DNA of 64,000 nt, from assembly GCA_035771175.1 (NCBI GenBank), contig CM069597.1, positions 48,056,540-48,120,539 on the forward strand, read 5' to 3'. Positions 1 to 12,400 of this stretch are shown here, piece by piece. The notes beneath the pieces were generated by a model that saw only the letters and a list, made by a program, of their open reading frames with translations, ran no database searches and had not been told where the DNA came from. Made by a program: the position numbers and the translations under genes. Positions within the stretch are counted from its first letter, which is position 1, and each line of letters opens with the position of its first letter. This stretch comes from Paratinospora sagittata (taxonomy: Eukaryota; Streptophyta; Magnoliopsida; Ranunculales; Menispermaceae).

Positions 1-413
1 TATTCTTTTATTTTCTCTCTCCTTGGGCCCACATCATTATTATTGGGTTTCTACATTAGCTACATGAATCTGCTTCTTCCACTATACTCTATTAAGGGCA
101 AGCTATTTTACAAGTAGTAATATTTTCTCAGTTATCTCTATGCTTGTTATTTTAGGCTTTCCTTTCATTTATCATTATCATTAATATTTTTCATAAGAAA
201 TGAGAAAAAAAGTTATAATCCATATCAATATTGGTTAACTGGTCACTCTTTCCTAACTAAAGCATCTAATAGTTTTCATTTTATGTGTTGAAACCATCTT
301 AATGTGTTTTATCTCATTTTCTTACCAATTGATGTTCTTTTAATTCTCTTTATTGATTTCATGGTGCATCTGTCTAATGTAATTACTATTTGTGCTGCTT
401 CTAATTGGTCCAG

Positions 414-3400
414 TGCTTCCGTCATTCTCTGGTAATGTCCCAGCTGCTCTGAAAAGGGTGTTTCCTTCAGCCAATATTACTAGACTTGGAGACTGGTAAT
501 TTTACTTTCCTCTACTTCTTCAGAAGTTTGCTGAAAGTGGATATATTTGTCATAAATTTTGGTTTAATAATTTGACACTTAAGATTTATGTTAATTGTGA
601 CAGAAAAAGTTCAAAATATATAGTGACTTTTATTTCTCACTTCTCGATCTCTCTCAATACTCAAAAGTTCACTCATCAGTGCTGATGGGTAGATAATAAT
701 GAATTGAAGAGAAAATATTTTCTTAATGAGGAAGAATAATTTTATGGAAGAAACAAAGGAGATACAAATTTCTTACAATAGATCAACCTCTACAGTCAAT
801 TACAATCAATAACCACATAAGCAGCAAGCTGGGTGCTGGAAGCAAATTAAACATGTATAGGAAGAATCATCTTATGGAATGTATTGTAACAATAATGGCT
901 CCTTGGAGTCATTGGGATCTCATGTTAAGTTGTCTTATAGAAGAGCTACTTACATTGATGCCTTGATTCTGGAACTAAGCTTTTTTTAATTTGGTTTTAA
1001 TGATGAAATTATAAATTAACATATAAACACAAGCAAACAGGCAGTGCTGTGCAGGCCCAAAAAAAAAGTAGGCAGTGGTTTATTTGTATCACGAAGGACA
1101 AAGGAAAAAGTAACGAGAAGCTGTTCAATTCCAAAATTCAGTTTCGTACTAATGATTGAGGGATGGCCTTTAAAGGAGTAGTCCCCAGCTATACATGTTA
1201 CCTTTAAAGGAGTAGTCCCCAATAGCCCATGTTGAAGTTTTTCATCATGGATATAAGAAAAGAAGTGGTTTCCAATTTGGGCTTTACCATACTCACCAAA
1301 GGGTAGCCCGGAGCACGAAGCTCCTGCCTATGCGGGGTCCCAGGGAAGAGTCAGACCACATTTGGGTCTATTGTAAACAACCTTACCTTACTTTGCAAGA
1401 AGTTGTTTCCACGTCTTGAACCCGTGACAACATGGTCATACGGCAGCAATGCTTACCATTGTGCAAGGCTCCCCTTCTTTTGCCATACTCATCAGTGATT
1501 CAATGTTAGATGCATGTTTAGTAGGATATCATCTAATATGTAATAAGATCCACTAGTGCAAAAATCATAAATCTCCTGCTATCAGTTGTCATAGCTTGTT
1601 CTCCAATATAACTTCGACACCTATTCAATGAAAAAGAAAAAGAGCTTTGACCTTTTGCCCTTTGAGAATTTTATTCTCTTTGTAGTTTGTTGCCTCTTTA
1701 ATTTCCCAATGTCAATGAAATGCTATTTCTTCTTATTTCTTGATTAGTATTCCACAAGATGTAAGTTATTAATTTTTCTTACATTCTAGGAACACTGTAA
1801 ATGGTGATTCTCGCTGGTGCTGTACATTTCTTCTTGATCCTTCTGATCCCCTCTTTATTGGAATTGGCAAGGCTTTTGTAAGGCAGCAAATAACAGGTGT
1901 GCAGCATATTCTGTGCTTCTTGCAAGTTTCCTCATTTCTATATCTAGTAATACTCAGTAACAGTGCTAGAGGAGATTATATATTTCAACAAAGCATTTAT
2001 ATAAATTTATCATCTTGTCTGATGATTTCACTTTATTTTCCGAGTAGTGAGGTATAAAACTTTAGAGGGATTGACAATGTTTCTTTTACTTCTTAAAAAG
2101 TGAGAGGGAGGTCAAAAAAGTACTAACACTGTGTGGGAGTACTTAAAGAATACCATCTAGTATCAGCTTGCTTATGTAGTAAATAAATTCACAGTGGTTG
2201 AAGAGACTCCAAGGGGTAGCAAAAATGTTTGACATTTCATTCTCCCATAGTCTATATGTGATTGAACAATTTTATGAATCTTATCTTGAGGTGCTGGTCC
2301 TCATACGTAAAGCTACCTTCTGAGTATCTTTTTTTCCCAAACCAACTTGCAATAAGTACGGTTTTGTTTGCCTTCAAATTGGAGCACATTAATTGCATCA
2401 TGAACAAGGATTTATAACATTTCCTGCCGGTTAGAAACAAAAATTGTATCCAGCGTATTGCTTCTATAACATTTAGCTTTAGAAGAAAGTGGGTAAAGGT
2501 TGGCTAGATAGAATTGAATAGTAATAATGTAAATTATTAGCCAATCTCATCAAACTTGATTTGGTTTATTATGAGTATTATCATCATCGTTTGGTTACTA
2601 CTATTATAAATTTATAATTTGACTGTATTATGATGATGATGATCATGGTTTTCTTGTTGAGTAGTTTTGTGTTCTGTTTCACAAGTTGGGACTTTATTCT
2701 TTTGTATCATTGTTGCAGAATATGGAGATGTAACTGACATATACAACTGGTAATTTCTTGTTTCATTTATTAATTATTTTTTTAAGTTGTTTCCTTCTAA
2801 GGATATAATCACTTAAAGGTTGAGGACTTTGAAGCTCATGCTTATTCTTTTCTATCATGTTTGATCACTATTTCCTTTTGCAAACGAGTGGAGTTGGTTG
2901 TATGTATTTCTCTTCAACATTCTTTCCTTGGTCTGTGGAGACCTCTAGTCTTCCTTATGTTCCAGGTATCTCAATTTTGTGTGAAATGTTGTTGACAGTT
3001 TTTTATTATTTATGTAACAACTTTGTTAAGAGAGAGTGGCTGAGATGGTCAAACGAAAAACAAAAAGAAAAAAAGAGAAGGTAGTAGGACCTAGAGATTT
3101 ACACAGCCATGTCTCCATCTGAGTACATAATAACCTCTGCATTAAGATACTTTAGGTTTGAACTTGGAAAGCAACCCCCTTACACTTAGATACCTTGGAC
3201 CATAGAAAAAACAAAGGAAAAGAAAATTCAATTACTTGATCCTCAAGGATGAGCATTAAAATATTGATGGCCAATCCCAAATGTTAAAATAGATAGAGGG
3301 TCAACATTAGGTTCCATTACACTAAATCACTAATGAATCCCTATCTTGACTACTACCACTGAAAATACTGAAAAAGTTTTCTCTATATTTACAACACTAA

Positions 3401-6400
3401 TTCATGGTCTTACACTTGTAAGCAATAATAGCAATCTAAATAATATCAATATTTTCATTTCCAAACAAGATAATAACCTGAAAGAACTCAAAACTACCAT
3501 CCTCTATATTAAATGTTGTAAAAATAAAATAATGACAGACACAAAAATGTAACGTGGTTCGGCTCTATGGCCTACGTCCACGGGAGAAGAGAGGGGATAT
3601 TTTCTTATTCATTTTGTCTCAATGTGAGAGCATGTATAAATAAATATACAGGGTTGTATACTTTACAAACTTAGTAGATGATATAAATGACAACTTCTAA
3701 AACACTCTTTCTTGTACATGGTAACACAATCCCATAGATTGCTCTTTTCTCCGCAACACTCCCCCTCAAGCTGGTGAGTAAAGGTTTACCATTCCCAGCT
3801 TGGACACATTTGTTTGAAATACAGAATGGCTTAACCCTTTAGTGAGCATATCGACGAGCTGATTATTGGTAGACACATATGGAGTACAGATCAACCCACT
3901 ATCAAGCTTCTCTTTAATGAAATGTCTATCAATCTCTATATGTTTGGTTCGATCATGTTGTAGGCAATGCTGATGGTAGACTTATTATCACAATAGAGCT
4001 ACATAGGGCCGTCCCAGCATATCTTCAAGTCTCCCAAAATTATTTGTAACCATAATAGCTCACACACCGCTTGTGTCATTGCTTGAAATTCTGCTTCCAC
4101 ACTAGATCTTAACACTACGTTCGGCTTTTTACTTCACCACGTCACCAAATTTCCACCAAGAAATGTACAATATCCTGTAGTTGATCTTCTGTCAACTACT
4201 GAACCAGCATAATCAGCATCTGTATATGCTTCAAGAACCACTTTAGTGTGTCGTTTAAATAAGATGCCCTGTCCTGGAGTCCCCTTAAGATACTGTAAGA
4301 CACGGTTAGCTGCTTGCAAATGAATATCTCTAGGGTTATGCATAAACTGACTAATTACACTTACTGCATATGCAATATCCGGTCTCGTGTGAGAAAGATA
4401 GATGAGTCTTCCTACTAGTCTTTTATACATCTCCTTATTAATAGTAGGTGCTTCTTCAGCTTCTCCAAGTTTGTGATTAAGATCAATAGGTGTGGTTATT
4501 GGTTTGCATGCTAACTTCCCTGTCTCTTTAAGAAGATTTGTAATGTACTTCTGTTGAGAAATAAAGATCCCCTGTTAGGAGTGTGCCACTTCAATTCCAA
4601 GAAAGTACTTTAATCTTCCTAAATCCTTAATTTCGAATTCTTTGGCCAAACACTGTTTCAGGCTCTTTTTCTCATGCTCATCGTTTCCCGTCATAATGAT
4701 GTCATCTACATATACCAAAAGTGCGGTGACTCCCCCTGAAGCTGAGTGTTTAATGAATAAGGTATGATCCCCTTGGCTTTGCTTGTACCCCATTTCTTTC
4801 ATTACTTTGGCGAAGCGGCCAAACCATGCTCTTGGAGACTGTTTAAGTCCATACAAGGCCTTTTTCAGTTTGCATACTTTACCAGTGGTTAGGCTATTCT
4901 CAAATCTAGGAGGGACTTCCATATAGATCTCTTCTTCTAGATCTCCATGAGGAAATGCATTTTTCACGTTAAATTGTTGCAAGTCCCAATCGTAGTTGAC
5001 TGCCAAAGAGAGTAGTAATCGGACAATATTTATTTTGGCAACTGATGCAAATGTCTCCAAATAGTTCACACTGTATGTCTGAGTGTACCCTTTCGCTACC
5101 AATCTTGCCTTGTATCTCTCCAGTGACCCATCTACTCTGTATTTAATTGTATCAACCCATTTGCATCCCACAGGTTTCTTCCCGGCAGGCAAATCAGCCA
5201 ACTCCCATGTTGTATTTTTCTCCAGGGCTTCCATTTCCACATTCATAGCTTGTTTCCAATTTTTATTAGATAAAGCCTCAGATAATGATGTAGGAGTCTG
5301 GATATTGTTCAAGCTGGTAAGAAAACTCTTATGGGTTGGTGAAAACTTCTCAAAGGATACAACATGAGATAGTGGATACAAGGGATGTTTAGTGCATTCC
5401 CTTGTTCCTTTTCTAATGGCAATGGGAAGATCACTGTCAGGTTCAGTGGCTAAAAGATCATTGCTAGTTTCAGGAACTAATGAAATTTGTAAGGAGGGTT
5501 CAGGATTTGTTACCTCATTTTCAGGGATTGGTTCAGATTCTTGAACTTGCATCGATTCAGGAGCTGCAACTTTCTTCCTTGAGTACATTTGTCCAGTCAT
5601 CCGATCCTTAGGTTCATCATTAGGTCCAGAGAGTGTAGGGGATTCGGGTTTGGTTTGTTGGAGGTTAAAAGGGTCAAAAAGATCAAAAGAGTTATCAAGG
5701 GAGTTTCGATCCTTGTCTTCCATGATTGCACTCTCCCCCTAAAGAGAAGGAGCGGAGAAATATGGCTCATGTTCATTGAAAGTAACATCGGCAGAGACAA
5801 AGAATTTCCTGGATGGTGGGTGATAGCACTGATATCCCTTTTGAGTGGAGGACTACCCTACAAAGACACTTGAGAGCTCTGGGATCCAACTTTCCCCTGT
5901 TGGGGGTGATGAACATGAACAAATGATACACATCCAAATATCCTAGGTATAAGATTATTTGAGATTCTGAGCTTAGGGTAAAATTGATAGAGTTTTTCTA
6001 TAGGGCTTTTGAAACCAAGAATTCGAGACGGTATGCGATTAATAAGGTGTGTTGCAGTGAGTGCAGCTTCCCCCAATAGGACTTAGGCACATTATTTTGA
6101 AATAGGAAGGCACGGGTTGTATCAAGCAGGTGGCCGTTTTTTCTTTCATTGACGCCATTTTGTTGAGGGGTGTGAACACAGGATGATTCATGAAGGATCC
6201 CCTCGTTTTGGAAGTAATTGGTCAAGGTTTGATTAAAATAGTCTCTTGCATTGTTAGATCGAAATCTCTTGATTTTTGAACCAAACTGGGTGTGTATCAT
6301 GTTATGGAAGGTAGGAAGAACAAAGCTCACATCGGATATTTATTTCAGTAAGAATATCCACAAGACTCTAGTACAGTCATCAATGAAAAACACAAATCAT

Positions 6401-9400
6401 CGCGCTCCAGAAACATTAGGTATGGGAGAGGAACCCCAAATATCACTATGAATGAGATCAAAAGGATCTGAACTTCTTTCATTACTAAGTGGAAAAGATA
6501 TACGCTTGTGTTTTTCTAGTTCACACACTTCACAATGAAAATCGTCAACATCTAGAGACTTAAACAAAAAAGGAAACATGATTTTAAGGGTTCGAAAAGA
6601 AGGATGGCTAAGGCGGCGATGATGAAGCCAAAGCTTTTCTTTATTGGAAAACTTGTGCTCGGAGAGAAATGAAGTGTTACTCTTGATAGGATGTACTGGT
6701 GTCTCAAGGTAATACAACCCGTCCTGTTCCTTAGCACGTCCAATCATCGTCCCCAAGTCCTGGTCCTGAAATGCACAGTAAGTAGGGAAGAATGTTACAT
6801 TACAACTTAGATCATGGGTCAGTTTTTTAATAGAGATAAGATTAGTATATAGTTTAGGAACATGAAGAACATTTCTGAGTGTAAGGGTGGGGCTGATGTG
6901 AACATCACCTACACCAGCAACTGTGGTTAAGGATCCATCAGTTGTGGCTATTTCTCGACTACTAGGACAAGGGTTGTAGGTATGAAACATATTGGGGGAA
7001 TTGGTCATGTGATCAGTAGCACCAGAATCTATAACCCAAGAGTTAGCAAAAGACTTATCATCCGAGACTTTAAATCCAATAGAAATAGGAAAGTTATCTG
7101 CATGTGCCAATGAACAGGTTCCTGAGGGTTTGTCCAGTGTGCCAAGCAAAGATTTCAATCTTTCAATGTCGTCTTGGCTGAATCCTACTGGCACCGGGGA
7201 GTCTACAACTGTTTGTTCAGTAGACAAATGTGCTTGTCCACTGGTCTTCTGCTGTCCTCCTTTGTAGCCCTATTCTTTACTGGAAGTTGAAGGCTTGCCA
7301 TGAAGTTTCCAACACTTCTCCCTAGTATGTCTAGCCTTCTGACAATAAGTACACCATAGATTGTCCCCTATTGTCTCGATTTGGGACCTTTGATGATTTA
7401 GCTCGCGGAGTGTTCGTCTTCTGATCATTTCTCTGATTGGCAACCATAGCTAAGCCTTCCATCTTTTGAGGTGTGAGCATAACACTTCTTCTGCTTTCTT
7501 CAGTCCGGATAACAGAGAGTCTCATTCAGAGTTGGCAACTCTTTGCTGAGAATCTGAACTCTCACTTGATCAAACTCTGTATTGAGTCCAGCCAAGAAGT
7601 CATAGACCCGATCCTTCTCAATGTAGTTTTTAAAACTACAGCATCTGCAGGGCATTTAGTCTCAATACACCTATAATGGTCAAGTTCCTGCCAGAGATTT
7701 TTCAATACATTGGCATATTCTGTGACCGTCATATTGCCTTGTTTTGTCGTTCCAACTTTCACTTTGATCTCATACACTTAAGCTGCATCATGGGCCTTAG
7801 AGTATGTCTGATGAACGGCATCCCAAATGTCTTTGGCGGTAGTTAGAAGCATGCATGTATCACTAATGTTTGGGGTCATTGAATTTCATAGCCACGCCAT
7901 TATAGAAGCATCTTCGTTATCCCACGCTATAAACTTAGGATCTCCAGGTGTAGGTTCAGTGCCCAAAAGATGACTCAATTTCTCTTTGCCCTTTAAAAGG
8001 TATGCACCAGCTAAGATCACTTTAAATAATTCTTTCCATCAAGTCTATATGCTACCTGAATGGTTGGTAGTTCCCCTTTCTTTGTTTTGTCAATTGCTTC
8101 TTCAGTCTTTTTATTTTTTATGGTATAGTTGCAAATAAAATAAAATAAAATAAGGACAAAAAGAAACAAAAATAAAAAAAGGAAGATGAAGGGGTAGTTG
8201 CAGATACCAGACGACAACAACGGAAGAGAAGAAGAGGAAGAAGGCGTTGACGGCGAGGTTCACGGAAACACCGACAGGCAGCGTCAATGGCGATGAAGAT
8301 CGCATTGATGGTGTAAGGGTTTACAACGGCAACGGCGGCAACGATCTGATGGATGTGCGATCCAACAGATGCAGTGATGCGCAAAATTAGAGAGACGACG
8401 GAGATCAGTAGCAGCATCTATGAAGCAGCAACGAGTGGGTTCGAGCTGCGGCGGCTGGAACAATGGTGGTAAAGATCAGCAACGTCAAAGATCAGCAATG
8501 GTGGGTTCAAGCAACGACGGTTGAAACACAACAGCGATGGAGATGAAGGCATCGGCGACGATGAGGATATCGACAGTCACGATGAGGAAGACGCAGTAGC
8601 CGCAATACAACAGTGATGATGTTGCGATTGCAGTGATGAAGACGCACAATAGCGGAGTTGCGATGGTGATACAGTAGTGGTGATGAAGACGCACGCACCA
8701 ATCAGCAACACGTTTAATGGTGATGAAGGCCAAAGAGGAAGGTTCCATCAATGAAGGCCAAAATAAAAAAATTCCGACGATGAAGGTCGAAAATAAAAAA
8801 AATTCCCAGTTGTATGGGCCTAAAGCTCTGACACCATGTTGTAAAAATAAAATAATGAAAGACGCAGATGTAACGTGGTTCGACTCTATGGCCTACGTCC
8901 ACGAGAGAAGAGGGGATATTTTCTTATTCATTTTGTCTCAATGTGAGAGCATGTATAAATAGATATACAGAGTTGTATACTTTACAAACTTAGTAGATGA
9001 TATAAATGGCAACTTCTAAAACACTCTTTCTTGTACATGGTAACACAATCCCATAGATTGCTCTCTTCTCCGCAACACTAAATGCTCTTTTTGTATTCAT
9101 ATCAAAGAGATTCTTCCCAACAAGTAATATGCAAGTACATAAGTGTTCAACTACTACTAATTATATATCCAAAATAAATACATTAAGTATCCCCTATTTT
9201 ACTATTTATTATTTAAACACTATATATATATGTATGTATGTACGTATAGAATGACTGTAACAAAAATATAGATCTGTTACTATCACATGTTTATTATTTT
9301 CTATGTTTTGTTTGTCTACCTAGTCCGAAGCAGTTGTGATGGCTTTTGCCCACCATGACCATTTTGTGGAGCATGGGTTGTGTGTTTATGTGCCTACGTT

Positions 9401-12400
9401 ATAGGATTTTAGGTATTGTAATCTTATACGCAAGAGATAAAATAAATGAAAATAGGGATTATTCACAAGGTCATTGGTCTGATCTATTGGGAGGTTTGGT
9501 TCTTTCAAATGATCCAATTCTTTCTTTCCCTTTTCTCTTTACAAATTGGTTTCTAACATTTGGTATCAAAACCAGACACCACTTCAAGTATGGGATTGAA
9601 AAATGGAGGTCAACATGGAACTGGAGTATGTTGTAATGTTATGAATTATGATCACATTTTTATAATTTTCTATGTTGTGTATTTTACCTAGATCAAATCA
9701 TTGACCTCATGAATAATCTCCTCTTCATTTTCATTCATTTTCTCTCTTAAATAGAAGATTACGATGCCTAAAATCCTATAAACTAGGCACTCACACAACC
9801 AATGTTCTACAAAGCGGTCATGTGGGCAAAAACTACCATAACTACTTTGAATTATGCAACTAGGTAAAATACACAAACATCAAAAATGATAAAAATGTGA
9901 TTGTAATAAGATCCCATTCCTTTCTCTGGCTAGGCTTACTACAACCTACTTGCCTTTTATCTTTACTTGAAAAATGTGGTAAAGGTAATACATAACATTA
10001 AACATGTATCTGTTTATTGTATGTAAATGGATGTATGGTTATGTGCTATTTTAAGTATTCATACCATCATACCAATCATGCTTGCTGAGCTAGATACTGA
10101 TTTACATGTCAATCTTTTCAATGTAGTGACACCTTTAATGAGAATTCTCCACCCACGGATGACCCAACATATATCTCATCACTTGGAGCTTCCGTTTATC
10201 AAGCGATGGTCAAGGGCAATAAGGATGCTATTTGGCTAATGCAAGTATGATTGTCTCTCTTTTGATTTCTCAATTTCACATGTATACAATAGCAATTTCT
10301 TCATGTTGCCATTTTTAATTCCATACTTTCAATTTCCATTTCTACCATTGGTGATTTCTAAGTCCATATTACGTTTATGTATGTACTATATTGGTTTTCA
10401 TACATATTTTTGGTGGATCAATTTTGTATGATGTTGGTTGTATGCATGATCAGCATTTCTTAATGATGTCATGTAAACGCATTTAACATTTGATCTTTTG
10501 GAATTTAATAGTGCTTTAAGACTGAATTGGTCTGACAACATCTTCTAGTTCATTGTTATCAAAGTGGTGCTTTTTTTCATAATGGTATTTCTTATTTAGG
10601 ATTTGATAATTCTCTTTTATTTAATATCTTCCTGATTTTCTGAATGTCTACATCTGAACCTTGATATGTCATACACAATTATTTCCAGTTGACTGTTACG
10701 ATATTTGCAGGGATGGCTATTCTCATCAGACTCGGCCTTCTGGAAGCCACCGCAAATGAAAGTAAGTAGTCAATCACATGTCTATTCATATCTCCAAATA
10801 TTTCATCATTTTACCACTCTTTCACAATCATCATTTTACCACTCTTTCACAAATTCAGAATTCCTCATTGAGGTGGTATTATCTAACAGTTGAAAGCTTC
10901 TTTATGAACTTATACACTTGCTTTCTTGTTTTAACTGCTGGTTTTTAAACATTTGTAAGGCCTATGGATGCTCACTTGTCACTAGGACAAGGAAAACTTG
11001 TAGTTCTCTAAATCCTCTCTACACTTTTTGTTCTGATATCCTTGTATGTTATTTTTCCGGTCACCTACGAGGATCAAGAGATTGAGGAACAGTTATGAAG
11101 AACATGGGTTGCCATCCTTGAGCCATAACTAAGCCTCTTCATCCATATCTATGGTATACTTGTATACCAATTGCCAAAGCAGGCCTCTTACTTTAGGGTT
11201 CACTCTTGCTCCACGACATAGGTTTCTCAATGAAAATAAGTCTCCACTTGGTCCGGAGGATGATCTTTTTAATTGGAAATTGGAACTCAACCATTCTTCA
11301 TTCTGGATATGTCAACCTTCATATATTAACCAAATTTCTACAGAACCTAGATCATTTTGGTCCTCTCTCGAGCATCCTGGGTGATATGTTGACATATTCA
11401 ATATATATATATTTTTGTTAATCACTTTGCCATATAGTTAAAATTGATTTTGTATGTAACAGGCACTTCTGCATTCTGTTCCATTTGGAAAGATGATTGT
11501 TCTTGATCTATTTGCTGACGTCAAACCTATATGGATGTTGTCATCTCAATTTTATGGCACTCCTTACATCTGGTAGGTTGAGTTATTTTGGTAAACATTT
11601 TTATCTCTACAAGCACATTTCATTCCTCCTAGAAAATTAGAAATGATCAGTTTCTTGTTATGGCATTTATTTGTTCAGTTCAATTCTTCAAGAAATTGAT
11701 ATTTCAGGTTGTTTTCAATTATTGAGCATGATGATATGTATTTCCTTCTTCAACTATACAGGTGTATGTTACATAATTTTGGTGGAAATATTGAAATGTA
11801 TGGCTTACTCGATGCAGTTTCTTCAGGTCCAGTTGATGCTCGTGTCAGCCAAAATTCAACCATGGTATGATATGATCAATTTTGTTAGGCATGAGTTATT
11901 CTCGTATAAGTTAATGACAAATTTTACACGACAAGTGAGATCATTTACGTAGAATGATTTTCTATCAAATAGTCATCTTTTTCAAATTTCTCAAAATGCA
12001 AAACTGGGAGTTCAAATAATGGTGGATGGCCTATAAATCTTTTACATTGAAATTCTTTTTCATGAACCTACTTTGTTGGTTTAGTCATAATTGTTCCATC
12101 CTATGGGGACCAGCCTATACCGATTTCTATTTGTATCATAAAAACCCCTGGATTGTTTTTGGTTAATGTAGAATGTCAAATGTATATGATAAAAATGTGA
12201 ACCAGAAGAAAGAAAGTTAGCATTTGGAATCTCCATGAATCCTTCACTCTCCATCAATTTTATTTTTTGGCACTTGGAGATGTATTATTTTTTCCCGCAT
12301 TTTGATGACAATGGTTTAGTGTAGTTTTTTTCTAACTGCATCTTTCACTCAGGTTGGTGTTGGTATGTGCATGGAAGGAATAGAACACAATCCTGTGGTT

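Larger units (their letters stand above)
3514..9077 (-). mobile_element. Ty1/copia LTR retrotransposon, both LTRs present, coding region decayed
   Basis: A 5564-bp element inserted antisense in the NAGLU intron between the exons ending 2749 and starting 10127. It has paired LTRs, a primer-binding site next to the 5' LTR and a polypurine tract next to the 3' LTR. Domain order on the minus strand is gag, protease, integrase, reverse transcriptase, RNase H, which defines Ty1/copia. Flanks are TTAAA (3509-3513) and CTAAA (9078-9082), a 5-bp target-site duplication with one mismatch. The LTRs differ only by scattered point changes and two 2-bp indels, so insertion is fairly recent. Stops and frameshifts in the pol region make it non-autonomous now. 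Confidence 0.93.

Noticed and set aside
8118..8751. Several overlapping minus ORFs in the copia leader
   Set aside because: They lie between the 5' LTR and gag, in low-complexity repeats, and match no retroelement domain.
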